From Prevotella pectinovora (GTDB taxonomy: Bacteria; Bacteroidota; Bacteroidia; Bacteroidales; Bacteroidaceae), in the NCBI RefSeq assembly GCF_000834015.1, contig NZ_JXQI01000062.1, forward strand, positions 1 to 64,000: a DNA stretch of 64,000 bases, written 5' to 3'. The notes below the pieces were generated by a model. That model was not told where the DNA came from and ran no database searches. It saw only the letters and a list, made by a program, of their open reading frames with translations. A program made the translations under genes and the position numbers. Of the stretch, positions 38,920 to 49,060 are shown piece after piece; positions within the stretch are counted from its first letter, which is position 1; the number at the start of each line of letters is the position of its first letter.

Positions 38920-40089
38920 ATGGATAAATCAAACAGGTATATGATGCGTGGCGTGAGCGCAGCAAAAGAAGACGTGCACAACGCCATAAAGAATATCGAC
39001 AAAGGAATATTCCCGCAGGCTTTCTGCAAGATAATACCCGACGTGCTCGGAGGCGACCCCGAATACTGCAATATCATGCACGCTGACGGAGCCGGCACAA
39101 AATCATCGCTTGCGTATATGTACTGGAAGGAGACCGGCGACCTCTCTGTATGGAAAGGCATAGCCCAGGACGCCATCGTAATGAACACCGATGACCTGCT
39201 CTGCGTGGGAGCCGTGGACAACATCCTCGTATCTTCAACCATAGGCAGAAACAAAATGCTTGTGCCGGGAGAAGTAATTTCGGCAATCATCAACGGTACA
39301 GACGAACTTCTCCAGCAGATGCGCGAGATGGGAATAGGAATATATCCTACAGGAGGTGAGACTGCAGACGTGGGCGACCTCGTCAGGACCATCATCGTGG
39401 ACTCTACCGTGACCTGCAGAATGAAGCGCAGCGACGTGATAGACAACGCAAACATACGTCCGGGCGATGTAATCGTAGGATTGTCATCATGCGGACAGGC
39501 TACATACGAAACCTCATACAACGGAGGAATGGGAAGCAACGGACTGACCAGCGCACGTCACGACGTGTTCTCAAAATACCTGGCAGAGAAATATCCGGAA
39601 AGCTACGACCACGCCGTTCCTGAAGAACTTGTATATAGTGGCGCAAAGCGACTCGACGACGAAGTGGAGGGTAGTCCGGTGAATGCCGGAAAACTAGTGC
39701 TCTCGCCAACACGTACCTATGCCCCAGTGATAAAGAGACTGCTCGACGAGCTGAGGCCGGAAATCCACGGAATGGTGCATTGTACGGGAGGAGCGCAGAC
39801 AAAGGTGCTACATTTCGTGAATGACAACTGTAAGGTGGTGAAAGACAACATGTTCCCAGTGCCACCACTTTTCAAGACCATTCAGCAGCAGAGCGGCACC
39901 GACTGGAAGGAAATGTACAAAGTGTTTAACATGGGACACCGCATGGAAATCTATGTGCGACCAGAAATTGCCGACAAGGTGATAGAGCTGAGCAAGAGCT
40001 TCAACATCGATGCACAGATAGTAGGACACATAGAGGAAGGCAAGAAGAGCCTTACCATCAAGTCGGAATTCGGAGTATTTGAGTATTGA
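38920..40089 (+). CDS. purM: AIR synthetase (PurM)
   Basis: 389 residues, longer than the E. coli enzyme (345) but matching the Bacteroidetes form. MMRGVSAAKEDVHNAIKN at the start replaces the usual YKDAGVD. HADGAGTKSSLAYMY, NTDDLLCVGAV, PTGGETADVGDLV and VGLSSCGQATYETSYNGGMGSN in pieces show the PurM fold and ATP/FGAM site. It closes FGAM to AIR. Last clear housekeeping member of the run that starts with purC. Confidence 0.9.
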   Translation: MDKSNRYMMRGVSAAKEDVHNAIKNIDKGIFPQAFCKIIPDVLGGDPEYCNIMHADGAGTKSSLAYMYWKETGDLSVWKGIAQDAIVMNTDDLLCVGAVDNILVSSTIGRNKMLVPGEVISAIINGTDELLQQMREMGIGIYPTGGETADVGDLVRTIIVDSTVTCRMKRSDVIDNANIRPGDVIVGLSSCGQATYETSYNGGMGSNGLTSARHDVFSKYLAEKYPESYDHAVPEELVYSGAKRLDDEVEGSPVNAGKLVLSPTRTYAPVIKRLLDELRPEIHGMVHCTGGAQTKVLHFVNDNCKVVKDNMFPVPPLFKTIQQQSGTDWKEMYKVFNMGHRMEIYVRPEIADKVIELSKSFNIDAQIVGHIEEGKKSLTIKSEFGVFEY

Positions 40090-40247
40090 TAGTAAGTTGA
40101 CAAGTAAACGAGTTGACGAGTAAACAAGTAAACGAGTTGACAAGTTACGGAATAGATAAGTAGAAAGGCAGACGAGTTGACAAGGAGGTTCCTATTGACT
40201 GCTGACAGCAATCAGAAGCGGCAAAACTCCTCGTCAACTCGTCAACT
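40090..40247. repeat. GTTGACGAGTAAAC repeat tract
   Basis: Iterations of GTTGACAAGTAAACGA and GTTGACGAGTAAACAAG between 40094 and 40163, then AGTTGACAAGGAG (40175-40187) opposed by CTCCTCGTCAACT (40227-40239), which can pair with one mismatch. It fills the gap between purM and the HAD gene. The same words recur singly in other gaps. Confidence 0.7.
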
Positions 40248-40266
40248 TTTTAAAACCACATCCATC

Positions 40267-40980
40267 ATGTTTCAGAATTTTATATCACAGTATCTTGCAA
40301 CTTCCGGCTATCTCGAATTCCAGCCCAAGGCGGTAATGTTCGACATGGACGGCGTAATCTACGACAGCATGCCATACCATGCCCGCAGTTGGCACACCGC
40401 CATGCAGTCAATAGGCATAGAAATGCCGCCAGAAGACGCATACCGCTACGAGGGGATGAGGGGAGTGGAAACCATACAGCAGCTCTTCATTAAGCAGCGC
40501 AGCGAGAACATATCAGAAAAGGAAGCCCAAAAAGTATATAAACTAAAATCGGACGCTTTCAACGCCTGTCCCACACCATCGCTGATGCCAGGCATTAAAG
40601 AACTTATGGAAAAGGTAAAAGCCTCTGGGCTGAAGATCGTGATAGTGACTGGCAGTGCGCAGCACACACTCCTCGACAAACTCGACCGCGACCTCAAGGG
40701 ACTTGTAAACCGCGACCTCGTAGTATGTGCAAATGATGTGGAGAAAGGCAAGCCAGATCCAGAACCTTATCTGAAAGGACTGCAGAAGGCAGGAGTAGAA
40801 CCATGGCAGGCCATAGTGGTGGAAAACGCCCCACTCGGAGTACGTGCAGCAGTGGCAGCCCATGTGTTCACCATTGCCGTAAACACAGGTCCATTGCGCG
40901 ACTCCATACTGCTGGCAGAAGGGGCAAACATGATATTCCCATCCGTCGCAGCTCTCGCCGGCGAATTCAGACTGGAATAG
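40267..40980 (+). CDS. HAD-family phosphatase/phosphoglucomutase-like
   Basis: 237 residues from the Met of MFQNFISQY; the upstream frame extension lies in repeat DNA. Nucleophile Asp26 and acid/base Asp28 in VMFDMDGVIYDS, motif II VIVTGSAQ, Lys in motif III and motif IV GKPDPEPYL, then VVENAPLGVRAA. It belongs to the beta-phosphoglucomutase/phosphatase branch with a helical cap. The substrate, a small sugar phosphate or nucleotide, is not determinable. Confidence 0.88.
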   Translation: MFQNFISQYLATSGYLEFQPKAVMFDMDGVIYDSMPYHARSWHTAMQSIGIEMPPEDAYRYEGMRGVETIQQLFIKQRSENISEKEAQKVYKLKSDAFNACPTPSLMPGIKELMEKVKASGLKIVIVTGSAQHTLLDKLDRDLKGLVNRDLVVCANDVEKGKPDPEPYLKGLQKAGVEPWQAIVVENAPLGVRAAVAAHVFTIAVNTGPLRDSILLAEGANMIFPSVAALAGEFRLE

Positions 40981-41047
40981 CAGACAAGTTGGCACACATC
41001 CCGGCAACGCTCAGTGAAAACCTTCCTCAACAAAAAAATACCAAATC

Positions 41048-41079
41048 TTGCCCATATAGAGAAAAAGGATTAACTTTGC
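41048..41079 (+). promoter_or_regulatory. Promoter of valS
   Basis: TTG (41048-41050), 20 bp, TAACTTTGC (41071-41079). Start expected near 41086, leaving a 90-nt leader. I see no T-box or other known riboswitch in it. Confidence 0.7.
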
Positions 41080-41175
41080 AGAATTATTGCGCTTATGCAA
41101 AAGCAAAGAAGAAATAGCGGCAATGGATTAGGAAGCAAACAACAAGAATATAAAGCAAACAAAACGACATAATAT

Positions 41176-43863
41176 ATGGAATTAGCAAGCAAATACGATC
41201 CACAAAGCGTGGAGTCGAAATGGTATGACTATTGGCTTGACAACAAACTGTTTAGCAGCAAGCCTGACGGAAGAGAACCATACACAGTGGTAATACCTCC
41301 ACCAAACGTGACAGGAGTACTACACATGGGACACATGCTCAACAACACCATACAGGATATCCTGGTGAGAAGGGCACGTATGGAAGGCAAGAACGCATGC
41401 TGGGTGCCTGGCACCGACCACGCCTCTATCGCTACAGAGGCAAAGGTGGTGAATAAACTTGCTCAGGAAGGCATAAAGAAAACCGACCTTACACGCGACG
41501 AGTTCCTCAAGCACGCATGGGCATGGACAGAAGAGCACGGAGGAATAATCCTGAAGCAGCTCAGAAAGCTCGGTGCTAGCTGCGATTGGGACCGCACAGC
41601 TTTCACAATGGACGAGACCCGTTCGAAGAGCGTGATAAAAGTATTCTGCGACCTCTACAACAAAGGACTCATCTACCGCGGAGCAAGAATGGTGAACTGG
41701 GACCCACAGGCACAGACCGCACTTTCAGACGAAGAGGTGGTGTACAAAGACGAACACTCGAAACTCTACTATCTGAAATACAGAGTGGTTGAAAGCGACG
41801 TGGAGAGAAAGAGCGAAGGCAACGTGATGCACAAAGACGAGAAAGGCTACTACGCTGTGGTTGCCACAACGCGCCCTGAAACAATCATGGGTGACACGGC
41901 AATGTGTATAAATCCAGACGATGAGAAAAACACATGGCTCAAAGGAAAGCACGTGATAGTGCCGCTGGTGGGAAGAGAAATACCTGTAGTTGAAGACGGT
42001 TACGTTGACATAGAGTTTGGTACGGGCTGTCTGAAAGTGACTCCTGCCCACGATATCAACGACCATGCCCTCGGACTGAAACACAACCTCGAGACCATCG
42101 ACATATTCAACGATAACGGCACAATAAGCGAGGCCGCAGGAATGTATGTGGGCATGGACCGTATGGACGTGCGCAAGCAGATAGAGAAAGACCTCAAGGA
42201 GGCTGGACTCATGGAGAAAGTGGAAGACTACAACAACAAAGTGGGCTTCTCTGAACGTACCAACGTGCCAATCGAACCTAAGCTCAGCACACAGTGGTTC
42301 CTGTCTATGCAGCACTTCGCCGACGAGGCGCTGCCACCAGTGATGGACGACGAGATAATGTTCTATCCGTCAAAATATAAGAACACATACAGACATTGGC
42401 TGGAAAACATCAAAGACTGGTGTATCAGCCGACAGCTATGGTGGGGACACCGTATCCCGGCATATTATTACACTACGGAAGAAGGCAAGAAAGACGTGGT
42501 GGTGGCTGAGACAGCAGAACTGGCTTTGGAAGAGGCGCGCAAGAAAAATGCCAACCTCAGTGCCGGCGACCTGGAGCAAGATAGCGACTGCCTTGATACA
42601 TGGTTCTCTTCATGGCTGTGGCCAATCTCTCTGTTCAACGGAATTCTCGATCCCGACAACGAAGAAATGAAATACTACTATCCAACTAGTGACCTCGTTA
42701 CTGGTCCGGATATCATCTTCTTCTGGGTGGCACGTATGATTATGGCTGGTTATGAGTATAAGGGAAAGATGCCATTCAAACATGTATACTTCACGGGTAT
42801 CGTGCGCGACAAACTCGGACGCAAGATGTCGAAGAGCCTCGGAAACTCACCAGATCCATTGGTACTCATAGATAAATACGGAGCCGATGGAGTACGCATG
42901 GGAATGATGCTCTCTGCACCGGCAGGAAACGATATCCTCTTCGATGAGAGCCTCTGTGAACAGGGACGAAACTTCAACAACAAGATATGGAACGCATTCC
43001 GTCTCGTGGAGGGATGGGAAGTGGCAGATGGCACTCAGCCAGAGGCAAACAAGATTGCTGTGGAGTGGTTCAATGCCAAGCTGCGTCAGGCAAATGCCGA
43101 AATAGACGACCTGTTCAAGAAATACCGTATCTCAGAAGCTCTGATGACAGTCTACAAACTTTTCTGGGACGAGTTCTCAAGCTGGTATCTGGAGATGGTG
43201 AAGCCGGCATATGGTCAGCCTATCAACAAAACCACATATGAAGCAACACTCAAGTTCTTTGAAAATCTGCTTAAGATGCTCCATCCGTTCATGCCGTTCA
43301 TCACAGAGGAACTGTGGCAGCACATTTACGAGAGAAAGGACGGAGAGTCAATTATGCGCGACAAACTGGAAATCTCAGCTCCTACAGGCGAAGACATGAA
43401 ACTTATCGAAGACATCGAGAGCGTGAAGCAGATCGTGGCAGGAGTGAGAACAGTGCGCAACCAGAAAAACATCGCCAACAAAGAGACACTCTCGTTGCAG
43501 TGTGTAGGTGAAAACGCTTTGAAAGACTACGACAGCGTGGTTGGCAAGATGGCCAACCTGACGAGCATCGACGTCGTGACAGAGAAGGACTGTACTGCAG
43601 CAGCCTTCATGGTGGGCACGCTGGAATATGCAGTGCCGTTGGGCGACATGATAGACGTGGCTGCCGAGATAGAGAAGATGGAGGCACAGCTGAAACATCT
43701 CGAAGGCTTCCTCGCCGGAGTTTCCAAGAAACTCTCAAATGAGCGATTCGTTGCCAACGCACCGGAAGCAGTGGTGGCTCTAGAGCGTAAGAAGCAGAGC
43801 GACAGCATGGAGAAGATTGCTGCGCTGAAGGAGAGCATAAGCTCACTAAAAGCACAGAAATAA
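41176..43863 (+). CDS. valS: Valyl-tRNA synthetase
   Basis: 895 residues, class I synthetase. HIGH-type motif in [13 protein letters not shown] (about 39-51), the CP1 editing domain (about 200-340; [13 protein letters not shown]), KMSKS in [14 protein letters not shown] (about 550), an anticodon-binding helical domain and a C-terminal coiled-coil arm ([20 protein letters not shown]). No unusual insertions. Flanked by its own promoter and a downstream hairpin (43910-43942). Confidence 0.96.
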   Translation: MELASKYDPQSVESKWYDYWLDNKLFSSKPDGREPYTVVIPPPNVTGVLHMGHMLNNTIQDILVRRARMEGKNACWVPGTDHASIATEAKVVNKLAQEGIKKTDLTRDEFLKHAWAWTEEHGGIILKQLRKLGASCDWDRTAFTMDETRSKSVIKVFCDLYNKGLIYRGARMVNWDPQAQTALSDEEVVYKDEHSKLYYLKYRVVESDVERKSEGNVMHKDEKGYYAVVATTRPETIMGDTAMCINPDDEKNTWLKGKHVIVPLVGREIPVVEDGYVDIEFGTGCLKVTPAHDINDHALGLKHNLETIDIFNDNGTISEAAGMYVGMDRMDVRKQIEKDLKEAGLMEKVEDYNNKVGFSERTNVPIEPKLSTQWFLSMQHFADEALPPVMDDEIMFYPSKYKNTYRHWLENIKDWCISRQLWWGHRIPAYYYTTEEGKKDVVVAETAELALEEARKKNANLSAGDLEQDSDCLDTWFSSWLWPISLFNGILDPDNEEMKYYYPTSDLVTGPDIIFFWVARMIMAGYEYKGKMPFKHVYFTGIVRDKLGRKMSKSLGNSPDPLVLIDKYGADGVRMGMMLSAPAGNDILFDESLCEQGRNFNNKIWNAFRLVEGWEVADGTQPEANKIAVEWFNAKLRQANAEIDDLFKKYRISEALMTVYKLFWDEFSSWYLEMVKPAYGQPINKTTYEATLKFFENLLKMLHPFMPFITEELWQHIYERKDGESIMRDKLEISAPTGEDMKLIEDIESVKQIVAGVRTVRNQKNIANKETLSLQCVGENALKDYDSVVGKMANLTSIDVVTEKDCTAAAFMVGTLEYAVPLGDMIDVAAEIEKMEAQLKHLEGFLAGVSKKLSNERFVANAPEAVVALERKKQSDSMEKIAALKESISSLKAQK

Positions 43864-43909
43864 CAGTCATGGCTTGACTGTTTTGACAATGACAAAAGTG
43901 TATAAATGA

Positions 43910-43942
43910 TTGAAGGACAGGTTGTTTAGACTTGTCCTTCAA
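43910..43942. terminator. Hairpin downstream of valS
   Basis: TTGAAGGACA (43910-43919) pairs perfectly with TGTCCTTCAA (43933-43942), with a 13-nt loop. It is followed by an A/T-rich stretch but no clean T-run. Confidence 0.55.
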
Positions 43943-44027
43943 ACATTTAGAGTATACAATGCTTCACTCGTCAACTTATTTCTACACAAATACAATAATT
44001 TGGCTTTCCTTTCGTTAAATATATCAT

Positions 44028-46406
44028 ATGAAGAAGATAATTATACTCTCGATATTAATCTGTTTTGTGTGCATAAGCGCATTCTCGCAGACCTTCACCC
44101 TACAGGGAAGAGTGACCGACAGCAACAACAATCCCGTGGAACTTGCCACAGTGGCAGTGGTGAAACAGGGGAGAGTGACGCTTACGAACCTGAAGGGTGA
44201 GTTCTCACTGCATCTCAACTCCGCAGACAGCGTGGTGGTGAGATTCTCTATGGTGGGCTACAAAACCAAAACACGCGTGCTGCGCAAACCTAAAGGAAAG
44301 CAGACTTTGCTCATACAACTCTTCGACGACAACAACGAATTGGGCGAGGTGACAATCACGGAGAAGAGAAGACAAACCGGCACTACTGAGCAACTCGACG
44401 TGAAGAATGCCACGAATACACCGTCGGCAACCGGAAATGCTGTGGAAGAACTCATACAGCAGCAGGCGGGAGTGTCAACCCATAGTGAGCTTTCGTCGCA
44501 ATACAATGTAAGAGGAGGTAGCTTCGACGAAAACAGCGTATATATAAATGGTGTGGAAATATACCGCCCGTTCCTCGTGAGAAGCGGACAACAGGAAGGA
44601 CTCTCAATCATCAACCCCGACATGGTGAAGAGCATCGGTTTCAGTTCCGGAGGCTTTGAGGCTAAATATGGAGACAAAATGTCGTCAGCACTCGACATCA
44701 CATACAAACAACCCAAGAAATTCGAAGCCAAGGTCACTGCCAGCATGCTCGGCGCATCGGCATACGTGGGATTCAGCAACAAGAAATTCTCATGGAGCAA
44801 TGGTCTGAGATACAAGACAAACAAATACCTGCTCGGTTCGCTCGAAACTAAAGGAGAGTATAGTCCGAGTTTCCTTGATTATCAGACTTATCTCACATAT
44901 AAACCCAACAAACGATGGGAGATAGAATTTATGGGCGACATCTCTGACAATCACTACAATTTCACACCTTCTGACAGAGAAACCAACTTCGGAACGATGG
45001 AGAACGTAAAATCATTCAAAGTATATTTCGACGGTAAGGAAAAAGACCTTTTCCGTACTTACTTTGGCACATTTACAATCACAAGACTATTTGGCGAAAA
45101 AACACGACTGTCGCTCATCGGTTCTGCATACAGTACCAATGAGCAGGAAAAATACGACATACAGGGACAATATTGGCTTACACAGACGGAAACGAGCGAG
45201 AATCTCGGAGTGGGCACATATATGGAACATGCACGCAACTATCTGAAAGCCAATGTGAAAAGTCTGAAGTTGGCTTTCTCTCACAAGGCAAAACGCCACG
45301 AAATACTCGCCGGACTGGCATACAAAATTGAACACGTGGACGAATATAGCAAGGAATATGAAATGCGAGACTCCAGCGGATATAATATCCCACACACCGG
45401 TGAAGACATGAAGATGATTTATTCGCTTAATGCCCGAAACAAACTTAACGCAAACAGACTGGAGGCTTATGCTCAGGATACATATAAATTCATGAGTCCA
45501 GGACAGCATACGTTCTTCACACTGAACTATGGTATAAGGTTTAGTCACTGGAACTTCAACCGTGAGACGATAATCAGTCCGAGACTCTCGCTGAGCATAG
45601 TTCCGCCTTTCAACAATGACGTGACATTCAGGTTTGCAACAGGATTATACTATCAGGCACCATTCTTCAAGGAACTAAGAGACACCACTACAGTGGAGGG
45701 GACAACATACGCCACTCTAAACAAGAAGATAAAAAGCCAGAGGTCTATACACTTTATCGCTGCCTACGACTATAAATTCAAACTCAATGACAGACCATAC
45801 AAATTCACAGCCGAAGCTTACTTCAAGGCACTTGGCAACATCGTGCCATACAGCGTGAACAACGTGAAGATAGTATACGACGCAAGCCAGCAATGCAGTG
45901 GACATGCTCTCGGACTTGACATGAAGCTATATGGCGAGTTTGTGCCTGGTGCAGACTCATGGGTGAGCCTGTCGGTGATGAGTACCAAGATAAATCTGAA
46001 AGGCAAGAGCATACCTATGCCAACAGACCAAAGGTATTCCTTAAACCTTTATTTCACCGACTATTTCCCTGGAACAGACAAGTGGAGAATGTCGCTCAAA
46101 CTGGCGTTTGCAGACGGTCTGCCCTTCGGTCCTCCACACAGAGATCTCTCGCAGCAGCAGTTCAGGGCTCCTGCATACAAGCGTGCTGACATCGGCATGA
46201 GCTACAGACTTTTCGACAGAGAGAAGAGCGACAAAAAGAAATCTGTATTCAAGAACGTATGGCTGGGCATCGACTGTCTCAACTTGTTTGGTATAAACAA
46301 CGTGAACTCTTACTATTGGATAACGGATGTGACCAATCAGCAGTATGCCGTGCCAAACTATCTTACTGGAAGGCAGATAAACGCAAGGGTGTCAGTTGAG
46401 TTCTGA
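44028..46406 (+). CDS. TonB-dependent receptor, short barrel
   Basis: 792 residues. Signal peptide (about 1-20, cleavage near SAFSQ), a carboxypeptidase-regulatory-like domain (about 22-105; QGRVTDSNNNPVELATVAV), LGEVTITEKRR, a plug (about 135-235; VEELIQQQAGVSTHSELSSQ, YNVRGGSFDENSVYINGVEI) and a barrel ending in NARVSVEF. It is shorter than SusC proteins and has no SusD neighbour, so it is probably a siderophore, cobalamin or small-ligand type receptor, or an uncharacterised class. It stands alone between valS and the di-iron regulator. Ligand unknown. Confidence 0.88.
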   Translation: MKKIIILSILICFVCISAFSQTFTLQGRVTDSNNNPVELATVAVVKQGRVTLTNLKGEFSLHLNSADSVVVRFSMVGYKTKTRVLRKPKGKQTLLIQLFDDNNELGEVTITEKRRQTGTTEQLDVKNATNTPSATGNAVEELIQQQAGVSTHSELSSQYNVRGGSFDENSVYINGVEIYRPFLVRSGQQEGLSIINPDMVKSIGFSSGGFEAKYGDKMSSALDITYKQPKKFEAKVTASMLGASAYVGFSNKKFSWSNGLRYKTNKYLLGSLETKGEYSPSFLDYQTYLTYKPNKRWEIEFMGDISDNHYNFTPSDRETNFGTMENVKSFKVYFDGKEKDLFRTYFGTFTITRLFGEKTRLSLIGSAYSTNEQEKYDIQGQYWLTQTETSENLGVGTYMEHARNYLKANVKSLKLAFSHKAKRHEILAGLAYKIEHVDEYSKEYEMRDSSGYNIPHTGEDMKMIYSLNARNKLNANRLEAYAQDTYKFMSPGQHTFFTLNYGIRFSHWNFNRETIISPRLSLSIVPPFNNDVTFRFATGLYYQAPFFKELRDTTTVEGTTYATLNKKIKSQRSIHFIAAYDYKFKLNDRPYKFTAEAYFKALGNIVPYSVNNVKIVYDASQQCSGHALGLDMKLYGEFVPGADSWVSLSVMSTKINLKGKSIPMPTDQRYSLNLYFTDYFPGTDKWRMSLKLAFADGLPFGPPHRDLSQQQFRAPAYKRADIGMSYRLFDREKSDKKKSVFKNVWLGIDCLNLFGINNVNSYYWITDVTNQQYAVPNYLTGRQINARVSVEF

Positions 46407-46502
46407 CGCTACTTGCTCTGCAGAATTCTTTACTTCAGCAGTATAACATTCATCAGATAGGGGATGTCTGTTTTTCAGTTGAAAAATACCTAAAAATGAT
46501 TA

Positions 46503-46534
46503 TTGCAGGATTGCAAAATAATAATTTACTTTGC
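46503..46534 (+). promoter_or_regulatory. Promoter of the di-iron regulator gene
   Basis: TTG (46503-46505), 20 bp, TTACTTTGC (46526-46534), one mismatch from the -7 consensus. Start expected near 46541, only about 20 nt before the ATG. Confidence 0.5.
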
Positions 46535-46559
46535 ATGCTGAATATAAAGGAAGTGGAAG

Positions 46560-47516
46560 ATGAAGAGTCAAAAACTATATGAAGCCGATGATAAGCTTAT
46601 CGTGCTTATCAGTGACAACTATAACGTACTGCAAAGTCTTGGCAGTTTTGGTATTAATCTTGGCTTTGGAGACAAGACCGTGAATGAGGTGTGCGAGGCG
46701 CAAGGTGTTGATACTTACACATTTCTGGCAATCGTTAATCTCGTCATTAATGGCTACAAGGCCTTCGATGACTTCTCGAGATTGTCTATACCTACTATCA
46801 TGCATTATCTTCATGCCAGCCATGAGTATTATCTTGATTTCCAGTTGCCTTTTATACGTAAGGAACTCGTAGAAGCATTAGACGAGAAGGACAATCTCGC
46901 TCGTCTGATACTCAAATTATATGATGAGTATGCCGAAGAAATCAAGAAGCACATGAAGTATGAGGAGAAATTCCTTTTCCCATACGTGGAGTCGCTTCTC
47001 GACAAACAACCGCTGCCAAACTATGACATTGATACATTTTCAAAACATCATGGTCAGACTGACCAGAAATTGCGAGAACTGAAAAACATCATAATCAAAT
47101 ATCTGCCTAGCGATGGATTGCGCAATAACCAGCTGTCTGCCACTCTCTGTGATATTTATAATAACGAGGAGTGGCTTGCCAAACATTCTGACGTGGAAGA
47201 AGAAATAATGATTCCTGCCATCCGTACGCTTGAGAAGAAATTGAAACAGAATGATGTGTCTGCAAAAATTTCAAGCATGATAAACACTAACCCTGGAAAC
47301 CAGGACGCATTGAGCGAGCGCGAGAAAGAGGTGATAGTGAGTCTGGTGCAGGGAATGACTAATAAGGAAATTGCAAACCATTTGTGCATTGCCCCCAACA
47401 CCGTCATTACCCATCGTCGGAACATTGCGAGGAAGTTGCAGATCCACACACCAGCCGGTCTTACCATCTATGCCATCGTGACAAATCTGGTGGATATATC
47501 TTCTGTTGAAATCTGA
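46560..47516 (+). CDS. RIC-like di-iron domain fused to LuxR HTH
   Basis: 318 residues, cytoplasmic. Residues 25-60 (LGSFGINLGFGDKTVNEVC) resemble the N-terminal DUF542 part of YtfE/ScdA, but its Cys-Cys pair is replaced by Gly-Phe. Residues 80-225 are a hemerythrin-type four-helix bundle. His85 or His88, His131, Glu135, His163 or His164, His209 and Glu213 match the six di-iron ligands of YtfE in order and in the His-x3-Glu spacing. Residues 250-310 are a LuxR-type helix-turn-helix (LSEREKEVIVSLVQGMTNKE, then IANHLCIAPNTVITHRRNIA). A transcription factor that senses oxygen, nitric oxide or iron through a di-iron site is the natural inference. The stop is directly adjacent to the radA stop. 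Confidence 0.85.
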   Translation: MKSQKLYEADDKLIVLISDNYNVLQSLGSFGINLGFGDKTVNEVCEAQGVDTYTFLAIVNLVINGYKAFDDFSRLSIPTIMHYLHASHEYYLDFQLPFIRKELVEALDEKDNLARLILKLYDEYAEEIKKHMKYEEKFLFPYVESLLDKQPLPNYDIDTFSKHHGQTDQKLRELKNIIIKYLPSDGLRNNQLSATLCDIYNNEEWLAKHSDVEEEIMIPAIRTLEKKLKQNDVSAKISSMINTNPGNQDALSEREKEVIVSLVQGMTNKEIANHLCIAPNTVITHRRNIARKLQIHTPAGLTIYAIVTNLVDISSVEI

Positions 47517-48896
47517 TTATCCGAATAGATGTCTTAGGGCTTCTTCTACTTTTCTTACGGGAATGATGTTTATCCCTTTGATATTGCGGGCTTCGAAGGT
47601 GTGGAAATTCTGATTTGGTATGATGATATTGGTAAATCCGAGTTTCTGAGCTTCCGATACTCTTTGTTCTATTCTGCTCACGGGGCGCACTTCTCCGCTT
47701 AGTCCCACTTCTCCAGCCATACACCATCCTTGTTCTATGGCTGTATCCACATTGCTCGAAAGCACGGCGGCTATGATGCTGAGGTCCATGGCCTGGTCTG
47801 TTACGCGCAGTCCTCCGGCAATGTTTATGAATACGTCCTTTTGTATGAGTTTGAACCCCACGCGCTTCTCTAGTACAGCCAGCAGCATGTTGAGCCTCTT
47901 TTGGTCGAACCCCGTTGCAGAACGTTGTGGTGTGCCGTATGCAGCCGTTGAGACGAGGGCTTGAGTCTCCACAAGAAATGGCCTCACACCCTCTATCGCA
48001 CACGAAATTGCCACTCCGCTTAGTCCTTCATGATCTTCAGAGAGCAGCAGTTCAGATGGATTAGAAACTGGTCGCAGTCCATTGGGCAACATCTCGTATA
48101 TGCCAAGTTCTGATGTGCTTCCGAATCTGTTCTTTATGGATCTTAGAATTCTGTACATATGGTGTTGGTCACCCTCAAACTGTATCACTGTGTCCACGAT
48201 ATGCTCGAGGATTTTCGGTCCAGCCAGTGTGCCTTCCTTGTTTATGTGGCCTATCAGTATTATCGGTGTCCCCGAAGTCTTTGCAAATCTTAGTAATCTT
48301 GCGGCACACTCTCTTACCTGTGATACGCTGCCTGCAGAACTGTCCACGTCAGAAGTGCTGATGGTCTGTATGGAGTCTATCACCACGATTTCCGGTTTGA
48401 CATTGCTTATACATGCGAAGATATTCTCCAACGATGTATCGCAGAATATAAGACAGTTGTCGCTTGGTGACTCGTTTATCCTCTGTGCCCTCATCTTCAG
48501 TTGGTGGGCGCTTTCCTCTCCGCTTACATACAACACCTTCTTGCTTATTCCCAATACCGTTTGCAGCGACAGTGTGCTCTTGCCGATGCCGGGTTCTCCT
48601 CCCAGCAGTGTCAGCGACCCCTTCACCAGTCCGCCACCCAACACTCTGTTAAGTTCATCGTCTTCCATATCGATTCGTGGGTCGTCAGTGCTTGAGATGT
48701 CCTTTATGTTCAGTGCAGAGAGGGTTTGGGGGCTGACGAGACCATTTGTCTTGAACGAAGATTCGCTGGATGGTCCGGCAGCCACTCTGAACTCCTTGAA
48801 TGAGTTCCATTCTCCACATTGCGGACATTTGCCTATCCATTTGGGAGACTCCTGTCCGCAGTTGCTGCAAACATATATTGTCTTGTCTTTTGCCAT
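47517..48896 (-). CDS. radA: DNA repair protein RadA
   Basis: 459 residues. N-terminal zinc finger (CSNCGQESPKWIGKCPQC, 10-27), RecA-like ATPase with Walker A GGEPGIGKST (about 99-108), the RadA hallmark KNRFGSTSE, and a C-terminal Lon-like domain (LVETQALVSTAAYG through GEVRPVSRIEQR). It drives branch migration in recombination. Convergent with the upstream di-iron regulator with no intervening base. Confidence 0.95.
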   Translation of the reverse strand: MAKDKTIYVCSNCGQESPKWIGKCPQCGEWNSFKEFRVAAGPSSESSFKTNGLVSPQTLSALNIKDISSTDDPRIDMEDDELNRVLGGGLVKGSLTLLGGEPGIGKSTLSLQTVLGISKKVLYVSGEESAHQLKMRAQRINESPSDNCLIFCDTSLENIFACISNVKPEIVVIDSIQTISTSDVDSSAGSVSQVRECAARLLRFAKTSGTPIILIGHINKEGTLAGPKILEHIVDTVIQFEGDQHHMYRILRSIKNRFGSTSELGIYEMLPNGLRPVSNPSELLLSEDHEGLSGVAISCAIEGVRPFLVETQALVSTAAYGTPQRSATGFDQKRLNMLLAVLEKRVGFKLIQKDVFINIAGGLRVTDQAMDLSIIAAVLSSNVDTAIEQGWCMAGEVGLSGEVRPVSRIEQRVSEAQKLGFTNIIIPNQNFHTFEARNIKGINIIPVRKVEEALRHLFG

Positions 48897-48915
48897 ATTT
48901 TTCGGATTACTTTAG

Positions 48916-48947
48916 ACAAAAGTAATGATATTTTTCTGCATAACAAA
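48916..48947 (-). promoter_or_regulatory. Promoter of radA
   Basis: Minus-strand TTTG (48944-48947), 19 bp, TACTTTTGT (48916-48924), 20 bp from the ATG. A divergent TATCTTTGT at 48957-48965 may serve the gene at 49061. Confidence 0.6.
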
Positions 48948-49060
48948 ATAAAGCGTTATCTTTGTGCTGTATTTATATATACCATATCTGTCTGATGTGG
49001 AGTGAAGCTTCATTCTTGGAACCGGAGGAACTTGGCTTCATATCCTTCATAATAAAGTAA

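Noticed and set aside
40090-40247. CRISPR array from the GTTGACGAGTAAAC tract
   Set aside because: The iterations are short, degenerate and unevenly spaced, without spacer-like unique DNA.
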